Assembly (NCBI RefSeq): GCF_031834595.1 | Contig: NZ_CP115541.1 | Location: forward strand, 62,001 to 126,000 | Origin: Stenotrophomonas oahuensis | Lineage (GTDB): Bacteria; Pseudomonadota; Gammaproteobacteria; Xanthomonadales; Xanthomonadaceae | Length of the DNA stretch: 64,000 bases | Reading direction: 5' to 3' | Part shown: positions 24,419 through 33,438 of the stretch, in pieces | How the letters are laid out: each line of letters starts with the position of its first letter | Numbering within the stretch: position 1 is the stretch's first letter | Made by a program: the position numbers and the translations under genes | The notes under the pieces: generated by a model | Database searches by the model: none | The model's input: only the letters and a program-made list of their open reading frames with translations | What the model was told of the DNA's origin: nothing

Positions 24419-25320
24419 GGTGTTTCACCTGCCGCCACGTGCAGCGCATCGGCCAGTTGTTCGATGTCCGCACGTTGATGCAGGCGTTCGAGCCAGTGCG
24501 CCGGCAATCCGGAAGCACCGTAGAACGCACCTGCCACCTGCCCCACTACAGCCGCCGTGGTATCGGCATCATCACCAAGGTTGGCAGCGGCGAGTACCGC
24601 ATCGGCAAACGTGTCGGTGGTAGCGAAACACCACAACGCAGCTTCAAGACTCTGCACGACGTAGCCGGTGCCGTGGATCTGATCGCGGGTCTTGGTGCGG
24701 TAGCTGCCTTCGGCAATGCCACGAAGACCTTCGCTGCTCACGTCGATCGTTCCCAGATTCAACACGTCATCCTTGCACTGCCCGTGCAGCGCGCGTGCCA
24801 GCGCAGTGGCGAACAGACGGCAGGCATCCAGGCACTCTGTGGCGGCATGGGTAGTGCGTGAGCTGAGGACTGCCATTTCCAGCAGATCGGACGCATCCAG
24901 GTAGCGCAGCACCACCGGAGCCAGCCGCATGATCGAGCCATTGCCGGCGCTGCGAGAATCATCATTACCGGCGAGCGGTTCGCCGGTGGTCAGGAAATTG
25001 TGCAGCGCCCCACGTGTTGCGTTGCCGATATCGAAGCAGGTGCCCGTCGAGCTCCAGTACCCATGCTGGTACCAGTTGACGTAGCGGTTCATCTGGTCGC
25101 GCGCGTCGAAGCCACCACGCCGCACCAGACTCTCCGCCAGGCACATCGCCATCGAGGTATCGTCTGTCCACTGCCCGGCTTTGAGTCCGAACGGACCGCC
25201 GCCGACCATGTCGGTCAGTGGAGTGAAGCTGCCGCGTGGGCTGAACTCCACGGTAGTGCCGACGGCGTCGCCGCAGGCCAGGCCGAGGAGTGCGCCGCGA
25301 TATCTGTCTTGAATGTCCAT
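24415..25320 (-). CDS. ADP-ribosylglycohydrolase (DraG/ARH-like)
   Basis: The product is 301 residues. GALLGLACGDAVG at the N-terminus, QWTDDTSMAM and LGDDADTTAAVVGQ hold the paired acidic residues that bind two Mg ions in this family. It removes ADP-ribose from proteins or hydrolyses related compounds in the cytoplasm. No ADP-ribosyltransferase lies nearby, so the substrate is open. The stop TAG is contributed by a REPIN, and another SMAG unit lies 33 bases upstream of the start. Confidence 0.9.
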   Translation of the reverse strand: MDIQDRYRGALLGLACGDAVGTTVEFSPRGSFTPLTDMVGGGPFGLKAGQWTDDTSMAMCLAESLVRRGGFDARDQMNRYVNWYQHGYWSSTGTCFDIGNATRGALHNFLTTGEPLAGNDDSRSAGNGSIMRLAPVVLRYLDASDLLEMAVLSSRTTHAATECLDACRLFATALARALHGQCKDDVLNLGTIDVSSEGLRGIAEGSYRTKTRDQIHGTGYVVQSLEAALWCFATTDTFADAVLAAANLGDDADTTAAVVGQVAGAFYGASGLPAHWLERLHQRADIEQLADALHVAAGETP

Positions 25321-25353
25321 GAGGCATTCTAGGACCGAACGGCGCTTGGATCT

Positions 25354-25377
25354 GTAGAGCCGGGCTTGCCCGGCTGC
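25354..25377. repeat. SMAG-type REP element (single)
   Basis: Same 24-base sequence as at 930-953, inverted. It lies just upstream of the ADP-ribosylglycohydrolase start. Confidence 0.85.
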
Positions 25378-25399
25378 TGTTGGCGCTGATCAACGGCGG

Positions 25400-25470
25400 T
25401 GTCGATTTGGGGTCATGCGTTACCGGATGTTGGATATTTCACGGCCGTCGTCTGTCGACCGACGCTACCA
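25400..25470 (+). repeat. Long direct repeat, copy A (with REP of the second family)
   Basis: GGGGTCATGCGTTACCGGAT, a variable TTG(N)ATTTCA link and the CGTCGTCTGTCGACCGA REP core. About 70 bases match copy B at 25886-25957 with few changes. Confidence 0.75.
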
Positions 25471-25526
25471 GGCTCCGTGGCCATCGGCTGATCGCCAAGA
25501 GCTATCGGCACTGTGCGCTAGTTGAA

Positions 25527-25784
25527 TCACCAGAGGTAGGGTTTGGTGTGGGCTTCCGATTTCGCTTGGACTTGCTTCGAACCCGCGCTCTCCGCGCTCT
25601 CCCCTGTGATTTCATGCCCTTCTCCTCTCACCATTTCGCCCACCTGCGCCCAAAGATTGTGTATCCCCTCGGAATGCGCCTCGAGAATGGTGTTCCGATG
25701 CGCCTTCCTGGCCTCGGTCGGCATGAGTTCGAATACCGAGCGAAACCCTCTGAAGAATGAGCTTCCGCTCCTGTTGACCGACAT
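25527..25784 (-). CDS. Hypothetical small protein between direct repeats
   Basis: The product is 85 residues. ATG 25784 was chosen since GGAGG lies 6 bases ahead; an ATG at 25865 lacks one. The chain runs SSFFRGFRSVFELMPTEARK, ILEAHSEGIHNLWAQVG, then a polar tail with many Ser, Glu and Lys. No family was recognised. The gene stands alone between two 70-base direct repeats, on the strand opposite to the repeats' GGGGTCATG reading, and has a lower GC content than its neighbours. Confidence 0.55.
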   Translation of the reverse strand: MSVNRSGSSFFRGFRSVFELMPTEARKAHRNTILEAHSEGIHNLWAQVGEMVRGEGHEITGESAESAGSKQVQAKSEAHTKPYLW

Positions 25785-25885
25785 CACCGACCTCCTATTG
25801 CCCTTGTCAGACTGACTGAGAGAGTCTCTCTGCGGCTTCTTCTCGTCCAGAGTGAAAGACGACATGATTCGTGCGCAACGGTGTC

Positions 25886-25957
25886 AATTCGGGGTCATGC
25901 GTTACCGGATGTTGCGCATTTCAAGGCCGTCGTCTGTCGACCGATGCTACTGGGCTT
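25886..25957 (+). repeat. Long direct repeat, copy B
   Basis: Matches copy A (25400-25470) over about 70 bases including the REP core at about 25925-25953; a weaker relative is at 15343-15409. Confidence 0.75.
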
Positions 25958-25983
25958 ACGTGCCGTTTATTGTTCGTAGTGGC

Positions 25984-26247
25984 TTACAGACTGCGCTCAA
26001 AGTCAGTGGGCGCGCCGCGCCGACAGACACCCACCGCCTTCAGCATGTCGGGGACCCGCATCGTTGCCTCACGCGCGGCGTCCTCGTACGTAGCCGCTTC
26101 AACCTTCAACCCGGGAAGATCGGTACTGGTACCTACGTATACGTTGGTTTCTTCGTTGTGCGTGATGTCCAGGCGGATGGTTGTGGGGAAACCACAGCGT
26201 GCGAGGAAATGGCCAAACGGCCAACCCAACCGGTAATGCAGATTCAT
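25984..26247 (-). CDS. DUF1902-like small protein
   Basis: The product is 87 residues from ATG 26247, with AGGAGG 5 bases ahead; the frame is open further upstream without a site. The middle, RLDITHNEETNVYVGTSTDLPG followed by LKVEAATYEDAAREA, has the strand-strand-helix pattern of DUF1902/HicB-like partial RNase-H folds, in which the protein is often an antitoxin. No HicA-like toxin was seen nearby. Function is unknown. Confidence 0.6.
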   Translation of the reverse strand: MNLHYRLGWPFGHFLARCGFPTTIRLDITHNEETNVYVGTSTDLPGLKVEAATYEDAAREATMRVPDMLKAVGVCRRGAPTDFERSL

Positions 26248-26367
26248 TTCGGCCTCCTGCTGCAGCGAAACGATCGCTGCTCCCTGCTGAAATGGTAGGT
26301 AGAGGCTGCGGGCATCACGATTGGGGATCGCGACACGTGTTGGCGGAATTGGCCCGGTGTTGGTGAA

Positions 26368-26391
26368 GCAGCGGGGCAAGCCCCGCTCTAC
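26368..26391. repeat. REP element, GCGGGGC stem (single)
   Basis: GCAGCGGGGC/AAGCCCCGCTCTAC, the same stem type as the pair inside the peroxiredoxin gene. It lies 62 bases before the lipocalin start. Confidence 0.8.
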
Positions 26392-26453
26392 AAAACTTTT
26401 ACATCCTGCACCACCCTGCCCCCTAAGCTCTGGCCTCCTGCCGGGAGACCTGT

Positions 26454-26990
26454 ATGCGCCTTCGCCCTGCCCTGCTGTCCTTCAGCCTTCTGTTGACGGC
26501 ATTTGCCGCCACCGCCGTTGAACCAGTGCGCTCAGTGCCGGCGCTGGACATGGGCCGCTATGCCGGGCAGTGGCATGAGATCGCGCACCTGCCGGTGTCG
26601 TTCCAGAAGAAGTGCCTGGGCGACATCACCGCGACCTATGCGCTGCGCGGGGATGGGCGGATCAGTGTGTACAACGCCTGCCGCACCGCCGAGGGCCGGA
26701 TTGCCGCCGAAGGGGTGGCGCGGCCGGTGGAAGGGGAGCCCGGGCAGCTGCAGGTGCGCTTCGCGCCGGACTGGCTGTCGTGGGTGCCGTTCGTGTGGGC
26801 GGACTACTGGGTGATCGCGTTGGATCCGGACTACCAGTGGGTGGTGGTCGGGGATCCGGGGCATAAATATCTTTGGATTCTGTCGCGGTCGCCGTCGATG
26901 GATGCGCGCCTGTTTGCCGAGTTGAAGGGCAAGGCCGAGGCGATGGGGTATGACCTGGGGCCGTTGAAGGTGATGGCACCGGTGGAGTAG
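26454..26990 (+). CDS. Lipocalin family protein (Blc-like)
   Basis: The product is 178 residues. A signal peptide (1-21, AFAATAVEP) precedes the lipocalin signature DMGRYAGQWHEIAHLP, a conserved YNACRT (Cys), the central strand FVWADYWVIALD and the WILSRSPSMD region typical of bacterial Blc. There is no lipobox, so it is periplasmic rather than an outer-membrane lipoprotein like E. coli Blc. The family binds fatty acids or lysophospholipids and helps maintain the membrane. A REP element starts 3 bases after the stop. Confidence 0.9.
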   Translation: MRLRPALLSFSLLLTAFAATAVEPVRSVPALDMGRYAGQWHEIAHLPVSFQKKCLGDITATYALRGDGRISVYNACRTAEGRIAAEGVARPVEGEPGQLQVRFAPDWLSWVPFVWADYWVIALDPDYQWVVVGDPGHKYLWILSRSPSMDARLFAELKGKAEAMGYDLGPLKVMAPVE

Positions 26991-26992
26991 GA

Positions 26993-27016
26993 GCAGCCGG
27001 GCAAGCCCGGCTCTAC
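26993..27016. repeat. SMAG-type REP element (single)
   Basis: The same 24-base element as at 930-953, directly after the lipocalin stop codon, where it could form a 3'-end hairpin. Confidence 0.85.
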
Positions 27017-27125
27017 GGGGATGGTGAACGTCATGGGGCCGCCCTAGGATGGGCCGGGTGTCGTACACCCCCACAACCACCATACGCCGTAGTATGCTCT
27101 TCATCCTGCACGAGGATTCGCGCCC

Positions 27126-27611
27126 ATGTTCCACCGCCTTCGCCCCCTGCTGACCCTGGCCCTGCTGGCCGCCACCGCCGTGGCACTGACCGCCTGCAAC
27201 AAGTCCGTCAAGCGCGTGTCGCCGCCGGCCGCCAGCGTGCAGCAGCTGACCGTACAGGCCGATGGCAGCTGGACCGTGGCGCTGCGCCTGCAGAACTTCA
27301 GCTCGATGCCGATGACCTTCGACAGCGTGAACCTGCAGATGCAGGTTGGCGACCAGGAGGCCGGCACGCTCGCCGCCAGCCCCGGCATCTCGATCGGTGG
27401 GGTATCGGCCGATGTAATCAACGTTCAACTCAAGCCCAGCTCGGCCGCGCGCATCGTGGTCGCCGACGCGCTGGCGGGCAACCGCACCCTGAGCTACAGC
27501 CTCAAGGGCACCGTGGCGGCCACGCCGGAAGAAAAGAAACAACGCAGCTTCGATATCACCGGCCGCAGCACCCTCAACCAGGCTCCAGGCCTGCCAGGCG
27601 TGCTGCGCTGA
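27126..27611 (+). CDS. LEA14-like (WHy domain) lipoprotein
   Basis: The product is 161 residues. The signal peptide ends in the lipobox LTAC, so Cys24 would be lipidated. The rest is one beta-sandwich LEA-2/WHy domain: WTVALRLQNFSSMPMTFDSV, LQMQVGDQEAGT and LSYSLKGTVAAT. Such proteins are tied to desiccation and stress in other organisms; the role here is unknown. It lies 51 bases before the acyl-CoA dehydrogenase gene on the same strand and may share its transcript. Confidence 0.8.
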   Translation: MFHRLRPLLTLALLAATAVALTACNKSVKRVSPPAASVQQLTVQADGSWTVALRLQNFSSMPMTFDSVNLQMQVGDQEAGTLAASPGISIGGVSADVINVQLKPSSAARIVVADALAGNRTLSYSLKGTVAATPEEKKQRSFDITGRSTLNQAPGLPGVLR

Positions 27612-27662
27612 CCGACGGCCCTCGCCGCCCCACCCTTTCCAGCATCTGATCGAGACCCAACG

Positions 27663-29453
27663 ATGAGCAGCTACACCGCCCCGCTTTCCGATATCCGTTT
27701 CGCCCTGCACGACGTGCTCAAGGCCGAGTCGCTGTTCGCGCGACTGGGCTTTGCCGATGCCACCACCGATGTGGTCGACGCCGTGCTGGAAGAAGCCGGG
27801 CGCTTCAGCGCCGGCGTGCTGGCACCGCTGAACAGCGTGGGCGATGAGATCGGCTGCGTGCTGGACCAGGCCAGCGGTGAAGTGACCACCCCGCCGGGCT
27901 TCAAGCAGGCCTACGACCAGTTCGTGGAAGGCGGCTGGACCGGCCTGACCGCCGCCCCGGAACTGGGCGGCCAGGGCCTGCCGCACACCCTGGGCGTGCC
28001 GCTGAACGAAATGATCAACGCCGCCAACCTGGCCTGGGGCAACTTCCCGCTGCTCTCGCACGGCGCGATTGAAGCGCTGAAGCAGCACGGCGAGGCATGG
28101 CAGCAGGACGCGTTCCTGAAGCCGCTGATCGAAGGCCGCTGGACCGGCACCATGTGCCTGACCGAACCGCATTGCGGCACCGACCTGGGGCTGCTGAAGA
28201 CCAAGGCCGAGCCGAACGCCGATGGCAGCTACGCGATCACCGGCACCAAGATCTTCATCACCGCCGGCGAGCACGACCTCACCGACAACATCGTGCACCT
28301 GGTGCTGGCCAAGCTGCCGGACGCACCGGCCGGGGCCAAGGGCATTTCGCTGTTCGTCACCCCGAAGTTCAAGGTGGACCGCAGCGGCAACGTGGGCGAA
28401 CGCAACGCGCTGCGCTGCGGCTCGATCGAGCACAAGATGGGCATCAAGGGGTCGGTGACCTGCGTGATGAACTTCGACGGTGCCGAAGGTTACCTGGTGG
28501 GCCAGCCGCACAAGGGCCTGCAGGCGATGTTTACGATGATGAACACCGCGCGCCTGGGCGTGGGTCTGCAGGGCATCGGCCTGTCCGAGCGTGCGTATCA
28601 GAACGCACTGAAGTACGCCCGGGAGCGCCTGCAGTCGCGTTCGCTGGGCGGCCCGAAGAATCCGGACAAGCCGGCCGACCCGATCCTGGTGCACCCGGAT
28701 GTGCGCCGCATGCTGCTGTCGATCAAATCGCTGGTGGAAGGCAGCCGCCTGCTGGCGCTGCACGCAGCGACCCTGATCGACGTGGCCCACCACGCTGAAG
28801 ATGCGGGCGAGCGCGAGCGCGCGGAAACGCTGGTGAGTTTCCTCACCCCGATTTCCAAGGCCTGCCAGACCGAGTGGGGCATCGAGAACACCTACAACGC
28901 CCTGCAGTGCTTCGGCGGCCACGGCTACATCCGCGAGCACGGCATGGAGCAGCTGGCACGCGATGCCCGCATCACCACGCTGTATGAAGGCACCACCGGG
29001 ATCCAGGCACTGGACCTGATCGGTCGCAAAACCGCCGCCAGCCAGGGCGCGGGCCTGAAGCTGATGCTGGCCGAGATCGAGGCGTTCGCGAAGGCCAATG
29101 AAGGCAACGAGGCGCTGGCCGAGTTCATTGCCCCGCTGCGCGCCAAGGCGCAGGAATGGGGCCAGCTGACCATGGCCACCCTGCAGCGCGCGGCCGCCAA
29201 CCCGGAAGAACTGGGCGCAGCCAGCTACGACTACCTGTTCTATTCCGGCTACGTGGTGCTGGCCTACTGGTGGGCGCGCAGCGTGGCCGCTGCGGATGCT
29301 TCCAGCCAGAGCGATGGGTTCAAGCAGGCCAAGCGGGAAACCGCGCGGTTCTACTTCAGCCGCATGCTGCCACGCACGCTCAGCCACGCCGCCGCCATCC
29401 AGGCCGGTGCCGAGCCGTTGATGGCAATGGAAGACGCACGTTTCGGGGCGTAA
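27663..29453 (+). CDS. Acyl-CoA dehydrogenase, long (about 600-residue) type
   Basis: The product is 596 residues, the length of the AcdA/DmdC-like group with an extra C-terminal domain. MCLTEPHCGTDLGLLKT and ITGTKIFITAGEHDL are the flavin/substrate signatures, QCFGGHGYIREHGMEQ and ITTLYEGTTGIQALDL cover the C-terminal FAD-binding helices and the usual catalytic Glu region. It oxidises acyl-CoA to enoyl-CoA, passing electrons to ETF. Chain-length preference cannot be seen. Start ATG 27663 follows a short leader. Confidence 0.93.
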   Translation: MSSYTAPLSDIRFALHDVLKAESLFARLGFADATTDVVDAVLEEAGRFSAGVLAPLNSVGDEIGCVLDQASGEVTTPPGFKQAYDQFVEGGWTGLTAAPELGGQGLPHTLGVPLNEMINAANLAWGNFPLLSHGAIEALKQHGEAWQQDAFLKPLIEGRWTGTMCLTEPHCGTDLGLLKTKAEPNADGSYAITGTKIFITAGEHDLTDNIVHLVLAKLPDAPAGAKGISLFVTPKFKVDRSGNVGERNALRCGSIEHKMGIKGSVTCVMNFDGAEGYLVGQPHKGLQAMFTMMNTARLGVGLQGIGLSERAYQNALKYARERLQSRSLGGPKNPDKPADPILVHPDVRRMLLSIKSLVEGSRLLALHAATLIDVAHHAEDAGERERAETLVSFLTPISKACQTEWGIENTYNALQCFGGHGYIREHGMEQLARDARITTLYEGTTGIQALDLIGRKTAASQGAGLKLMLAEIEAFAKANEGNEALAEFIAPLRAKAQEWGQLTMATLQRAAANPEELGAASYDYLFYSGYVVLAYWWARSVAAADASSQSDGFKQAKRETARFYFSRMLPRTLSHAAAIQAGAEPLMAMEDARFGA

Positions 29454-29462
29454 TGGTTGCCT

Positions 29463-29487
29463 GTGCCGACCAACGGTCGGCACCTAC
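29463..29487. repeat. REP element, GTGCCGACC type (single)
   Basis: GTGCCGACCAACGGTCGGCACCTAC, a 9-bp perfect stem ending in CTAC; a common Stenotrophomonas intergenic palindrome. It lies 10 bases after the dehydrogenase stop. Confidence 0.8.
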
Positions 29488-29508
29488 CGGTCCCCCGCAG
29501 GGAGCGGA

Positions 29509-29567
29509 CCGGAACGGTGACAGTTTGCGTAGAGGCATCGCCTCTACACAAACTGTCACCGTTCCGG
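29509..29567. repeat. Nested inverted repeat with inner GTAG hairpin
   Basis: Outer arms CCGGAACGGTGACAGTTTG (29509-29527) and its exact complement (29549-29567) enclose a second palindrome GTAGAGGC-ATC-GCCTCTAC (29529-29547). Together they can form a nearly continuous stem of about 27 bp. It lies 17 bases before the HNH gene start and may end dehydrogenase transcription or affect the HNH gene. Confidence 0.85.
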
Positions 29568-29584
29568 TATAAGCTGTTTTCCCG

Positions 29585-30244
29585 ATGGAGACAGACACTA
29601 CACGCCTAGGTCTGATCGATACCGGAGCGTCTTCCGCGCCGGTCGCCGAAGCTTCGCCGTCGCCCACCCTGTACCGCCCTGGCACCGTGCGCCTGTTGTC
29701 GCTGGACGCCCACGGCCGGGTGCTGGACTGGATCACCTGGCAGGACGCCGCCTGCCTGTATGCCCGCGAGGCCGTGGCCTGGACCCTGGGCGACCCCTGC
29801 CTGCACATCCATGGCGGCACCTGCCGCACCACCGGGCTGCGCAGTGGCATGGACCTGCACCCGATCATCGCCGCGCGCGGCCATGCGCGCTCGCGGGCGC
29901 TGGACCCCACCCCGAACCTGACCAACCAAGCGCTGTTCGCGCGTGATGCCCACCTGTGCCTGTACTGCGGCCAGCAGTTCAACCGGCCGCAGCTGACCCG
30001 CGACCACGTCATGCCCATTTCCAAGGGCGGGCGCGATGTGTGGGAAAACGTGGTCAGCGCCTGCTTCCACTGCAACTCGCGCAAAAGCGACCGGACCCCG
30101 CAGCAGGCCAGCATGCCGCTGCTGGCGGTGCCGTACCGGCCCAGCTGGATCGAACACATGATCCTGTCCAACCGCAACATCCTGGCCGACCAGATGGCGT
30201 TCCTGAAGGCGCAGCTGCCCAAACGCTCGAAACTGTCGGCCTGA
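29585..30244 (+). CDS. HNH endonuclease domain protein
   Basis: The product is 219 residues. The HNH module is at about 120-165: CLYCGQQF, then [31 protein letters not shown], with the two CxxC zinc pairs and the His/Asn residues in place. The N-terminal 110 residues ([25 protein letters not shown] broken by a Tyr) look like the start of the widespread stand-alone HNH_5 proteins with an unknown physiological role. No secretion signal and no immunity-type neighbour, so it is not evidently a toxin. A strong hairpin lies right upstream. Confidence 0.85.
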   Translation: METDTTRLGLIDTGASSAPVAEASPSPTLYRPGTVRLLSLDAHGRVLDWITWQDAACLYAREAVAWTLGDPCLHIHGGTCRTTGLRSGMDLHPIIAARGHARSRALDPTPNLTNQALFARDAHLCLYCGQQFNRPQLTRDHVMPISKGGRDVWENVVSACFHCNSRKSDRTPQQASMPLLAVPYRPSWIEHMILSNRNILADQMAFLKAQLPKRSKLSA

Positions 30245-30357
30245 CCTGCGTCAGGTTGTCGCAGGCATCGTCACCGCGCACTCACCGGAATGGCGGTTTG
30301 CTTGCTCCACCCCGGTTTGGGGGCGAAAATAGGCGCTTGAGAAGAAGCGCAGAAAAC

Positions 30358-32256
30358 ATGATCGATTCCGCCCGCTATCCCCGCCTGTCGCGCATCCAGA
30401 ATCCGGATGACCTGCGTCGGTTTGAAGAGTCCGAACTGTCCGCCATCGCGGACGAACTGCGTGCCTACCTGATCGAATCGGTCGGCAAGAGCGGGGGCCA
30501 CTTCGGGGCCGGCCTGGGCGTGATCGAACTCACCGTGGCCCTGCACTACCTGTACCAGACCCCCACCGACCAGCTGGTGTGGGACGTGGGTCACCAGACC
30601 TACCCGCACAAGATCCTCACCGGCCGCCGCGACGAGATCCACACGGTCAAGCAGAAGGACGGCGTGGCTCCGTTCCCGAAGCGCGAGGAAAGCGTGTTCG
30701 ACACCTTCGGGGTGGGCCATTCGTCAACCTCGATCTCGGCCGCGCTGGGCATGGCCATTGCCCGCCAGCGCGAGGGCGATGACCGCCGCGTGGTCGCGGT
30801 GATCGGTGACGGCGCGATGACCGCCGGCATGGCCTATGAAGCCCTGAACCATGCCGGTGGCATGGACCAGGAGCCGAACCTGCTGGTGATCCTCAACGAC
30901 AACAACATGTCCATCTCCGAAGCGGTGGGCGGGTTGACCAAGATTCTGGGCCGCGCCACCGGCAGCCGCACGCTCAATGCGCTGCGCGAAGGCGGCAAGC
31001 GGATTCTGGGCGACAAGAAGAAGTCGCCGCCGGCGCGCTTCGTCAAGCGCTGGGAAGAACACTGGAAGGGCATGTTCGTGCCGTCCACGTTCTTCGAGGA
31101 AATGGGCTTCCACTACACCGGCCCCATCGACGGCCACGACCTGCCGGCACTGGTGTCCACGCTGAAAACGCTGAAGGGCCTGAAAGGCCTGAAGCTGCTG
31201 CATGTGATGACGACCAAGGGCAAGGGTTACGAGCGTGCCGAGGGCGACCAGATCGGCTACCACGCCGTGGGGCCGTTCGACCCGGACAAGGGCCTGGTGT
31301 CCAAGGGCGGAGTGAAGAAGCCGACCTACACCGATGTGTTCAGCGACTGGCTGTGCGACGCCGCCGCCGATGAGCCGCGCCTGCTGGGCATTACCCCGGC
31401 GATGCGCGAAGGCTCAGGCCTGGTGCGCTTCAGCAAGGAAAACCCGGAGCGCTACTACGACGTCGCCATTGCCGAACAGCATGCGGTGACGCTGGCGGCC
31501 GGCATGGCCACCCAGGGGGCCAAGCCGGTGGTGGCGATCTACTCCACCTTCCTGCAGCGCGCGTATGACCAGCTGGTGCACGACGTGGCGATCCAGAAGC
31601 TGGACGTACTGTTCGCCATCGACCGCGCCGGCGTGGTCGGCCCGGACGGGGCCACGCATGCAGGCAACCTGGATTTGAGCTTCCTGCGCTGCGTGCCGCA
31701 CATGGTGGTGATGGCCCCGGCCGACGAGGCCGAATGCCGACAGATGCTGACCACGGGCCTGCGTTATGAAGGCCCGGCGGCGGTGCGTTACCCGCGCGGC
31801 AGTGGTACCGGCGTGGCCGCGGGCACTGATCTTTCGACGCTGGAGATCGGCAAGGCCGACGTACGCGTGCAGGGCAGCCGAATTGCCCTGCTGGCCTTTG
31901 GCAGCACGGTGCCGGCCGCAGAAGCGGTGGGCCGCGAGCTGGGCCTGACCGTGGTCAACATGCGCTTCATCAAGCCGCTGGATCGTGCCCTGCTGCTGCA
32001 GTTGGCCGGCACCCACGAAGGCTTTGTCACCGTGGAAGACAACGTGGTGGCCGGTGGTGCGGGTTCGGGTGTGGCCGAGCTGTTGAACAATGAGGACGTG
32101 CTGCGCCCGTTCCTGCATCTGGGCCTGCCGGACAGCTTCCAGCATCACGCCAGCCGTGAGGATCTGCTGGCGGAAGCTGGCATTGATGCCGCGGGGATTC
32201 GTGCGGCGGTATTGAAGCGCTGGCCGAAGCTGGGCGAGCGTACCGAGGTGGCGTAA
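30358..32256 (+). CDS. dxs: 1-deoxy-D-xylulose-5-phosphate synthase
   Basis: The product is 632 residues, usual for Dxs. ATG 30358 starts the conserved [15 protein letters not shown]; an upstream extension of the frame overlaps the HNH gene and was rejected. [16 protein letters not shown], the thiamine-diphosphate motif GDGAMTAG with NDNNMS, DGHDL, and [13 protein letters not shown] with [14 protein letters not shown] are all present. It condenses pyruvate and glyceraldehyde-3-phosphate in the first step of the non-mevalonate isoprenoid pathway and also feeds thiamine and pyridoxal synthesis. It stands alone. Confidence 0.97.
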   Translation: MIDSARYPRLSRIQNPDDLRRFEESELSAIADELRAYLIESVGKSGGHFGAGLGVIELTVALHYLYQTPTDQLVWDVGHQTYPHKILTGRRDEIHTVKQKDGVAPFPKREESVFDTFGVGHSSTSISAALGMAIARQREGDDRRVVAVIGDGAMTAGMAYEALNHAGGMDQEPNLLVILNDNNMSISEAVGGLTKILGRATGSRTLNALREGGKRILGDKKKSPPARFVKRWEEHWKGMFVPSTFFEEMGFHYTGPIDGHDLPALVSTLKTLKGLKGLKLLHVMTTKGKGYERAEGDQIGYHAVGPFDPDKGLVSKGGVKKPTYTDVFSDWLCDAAADEPRLLGITPAMREGSGLVRFSKENPERYYDVAIAEQHAVTLAAGMATQGAKPVVAIYSTFLQRAYDQLVHDVAIQKLDVLFAIDRAGVVGPDGATHAGNLDLSFLRCVPHMVVMAPADEAECRQMLTTGLRYEGPAAVRYPRGSGTGVAAGTDLSTLEIGKADVRVQGSRIALLAFGSTVPAAEAVGRELGLTVVNMRFIKPLDRALLLQLAGTHEGFVTVEDNVVAGGAGSGVAELLNNEDVLRPFLHLGLPDSFQHHASREDLLAEAGIDAAGIRAAVLKRWPKLGERTEVA

Positions 32257-32276
32257 ACCACCCCGGGAATGGCCGT

Positions 32277-32810
32277 TTAGCGCACCTCGAAATCGGCACG
32301 GCAACCGCGGTTGACCCACACGCCATCGCGGTCCCAGCCCCAGGTCTGTCCTTCAATGCAGGCCGTATTGGAACGCTGGCGGATCATGCGTGCATCACGG
32401 CGGATACTGACGTTGCAGCGGCGCATGCGGTTGTCGTTGGAATCGCAGCCGATGATTTCGCCGCGCCCGCCTCTGTTCCCGCCGTTGCCGCCCCAGCCAT
32501 GGCCACCGCCGTGTGAGGGACGCCCGCGTTCGGCAACGAATTCAGCGCGGCAGCCACGGGTTACCCAGATGCCGCCGCGGCTTTGACCCCAGGTATCGCC
32601 CTCGATGCAGGGTGAGCCGGAGAGCTGGCGCACCAGGCGCGCCCGGCCCTCGAAGGGGCACTGCGCGGTGCGGTTCTTGTTTGATTCACAGCGCACCGGG
32701 CCATCGTTGTAGTAGCCGTCGTCATAGCGCTGCGCCTGGGCGTTGCCCGCCAGGGCCAGTACCGCCACCGGCAGCAAACCCCACAGCCAGTTCTGCTTTC
32801 CGTGCGTCAT
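32277..32810 (-). CDS. Secreted DUF3011 protein (two repeats)
   Basis: The product is 177 residues. After a signal peptide (NAQAQ) there are two DUF3011 units, at about 38-92 and 120-176, each with the pattern C(E/D)SN(K/D)NR followed by (R)LVRQLS or MIRQRSN, CIEG(D/Q)TWG and RGCRA(E/D)F; a Gly/His-rich linker lies between. The family is found in envelope or secreted proteins and its function is unknown. The four Cys per protein pair suggest disulfides in the periplasm. Confidence 0.85.
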   Translation of the reverse strand: MTHGKQNWLWGLLPVAVLALAGNAQAQRYDDGYYNDGPVRCESNKNRTAQCPFEGRARLVRQLSGSPCIEGDTWGQSRGGIWVTRGCRAEFVAERGRPSHGGGHGWGGNGGNRGGRGEIIGCDSNDNRMRRCNVSIRRDARMIRQRSNTACIEGQTWGWDRDGVWVNRGCRADFEVR

Positions 32811-32941
32811 GCGATGCTCCTCGTGCCGGTTGGATGAATGGGCACAGCATCTGCGAAACGCGGGCGTTCGCCTATAGGCCGGATGGCCTGATTTCAGGGG
32901 CGATTCAAGTAACCGACGTGGCGCTGACCGCCCTGCCCGGC

Positions 32942-33145
32942 TCAGCCGTAATGCACGGCGTCGACGAAAGCGTTTTCAACGGCCACCCGGACACGGCTGC
33001 TGCGGCCGGTCTCCGCATGGTGTTCGCGGGCCAGGGTATCGGCGAAGTCGAAGGCGACGGTGCCGTCGGCAAAGGTCACGGCGTCTTCACTGCCCGGCGG
33101 CAGTACCTGCCAGCGGTGGTCGTGGTGCTGCACGGTGATCAACAT
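32942..33145 (-). CDS. Small DUF2188-like protein
   Basis: The product is 67 residues from ATG 33145, which has GGAG 9 bases ahead. It reads MLITVQHHDHRWQVLPPGSE, then VAFDFADTLAREHHAETG and VRVAVENAFVDAVHYG, similar in pattern to the DUF2188 proteins (a strand, an AxxxA helix, then a strand). Function is unknown. Confidence 0.6.
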   Translation of the reverse strand: MLITVQHHDHRWQVLPPGSEDAVTFADGTVAFDFADTLAREHHAETGRSSRVRVAVENAFVDAVHYG

Positions 33146-33233
33146 CGGCGCATCTCCGGGTGGATGAGTGGACAGTACGTCTGCCACGGCCGGCGAACTA
33201 TCAGAATTTTCTGAGTTTGGTGTCAGATACGCC

Positions 33234-33300
33234 GTAGAGCCACGCCCTGCGTGGCTGCGATCTGGTCAGGGACCGCGAAGCCACGCAGGGCGGATGTACG
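33234..33300. repeat. REPIN, AGCCACGCCCTGCGTGGCT type (one arm degenerate)
   Basis: The left arm (33234-33258) is nearly the same as each arm of the REPIN inside the effector gene; the right arm has decayed (GGATGTAC in place of GGCTCTAC). Confidence 0.8.
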
Positions 33301-33317
33301 TGCACAGGATCATGGCT

Positions 33318-33420
33318 TTGACACGCATGGCGTGTCACTACGATCCTTGGTCGCCCGGAATGGGGGTCGACCGGTGGGGGTTGGTCGGGCGACCTGTAGT
33401 GACACGCCATGCGTGTCAAC
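33318..33420. repeat. REPIN, GTAGTGACACGCCATGCGTGTCA type
   Basis: Inverted arms at 33318-33341 and 33396-33420 with an inner pair GGTCGCCCG/CGGGCGACC (about 33349 and 33387), so a stem of more than 30 bp with interruptions is possible. It lies 19 bases after the Ntn hydrolase gene. Confidence 0.85.
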
Positions 33421-33438
33421 GTGGTGCCAGGCCATCCG

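Noticed and set aside
26532..29483. Very long open frame (983 codons) on the minus strand
   Set aside because: It is antisense to the lipocalin, lipoprotein and acyl-CoA dehydrogenase genes, which have clear family motifs. Its His/Gln/Arg/Gly-rich product is typical of antisense reading of high-GC genes.
29585..30244. HNH protein as a second toxin
   Set aside because: No secretion signal, no XVIPCD and no immunity-type neighbour; it matches stand-alone HNH_5 proteins.
29956..30357. N-terminal extension of Dxs inside the HNH gene
   Set aside because: The extension has no Dxs similarity and overlaps the HNH gene in another frame; Dxs proteins start at the YPRLSRI region.
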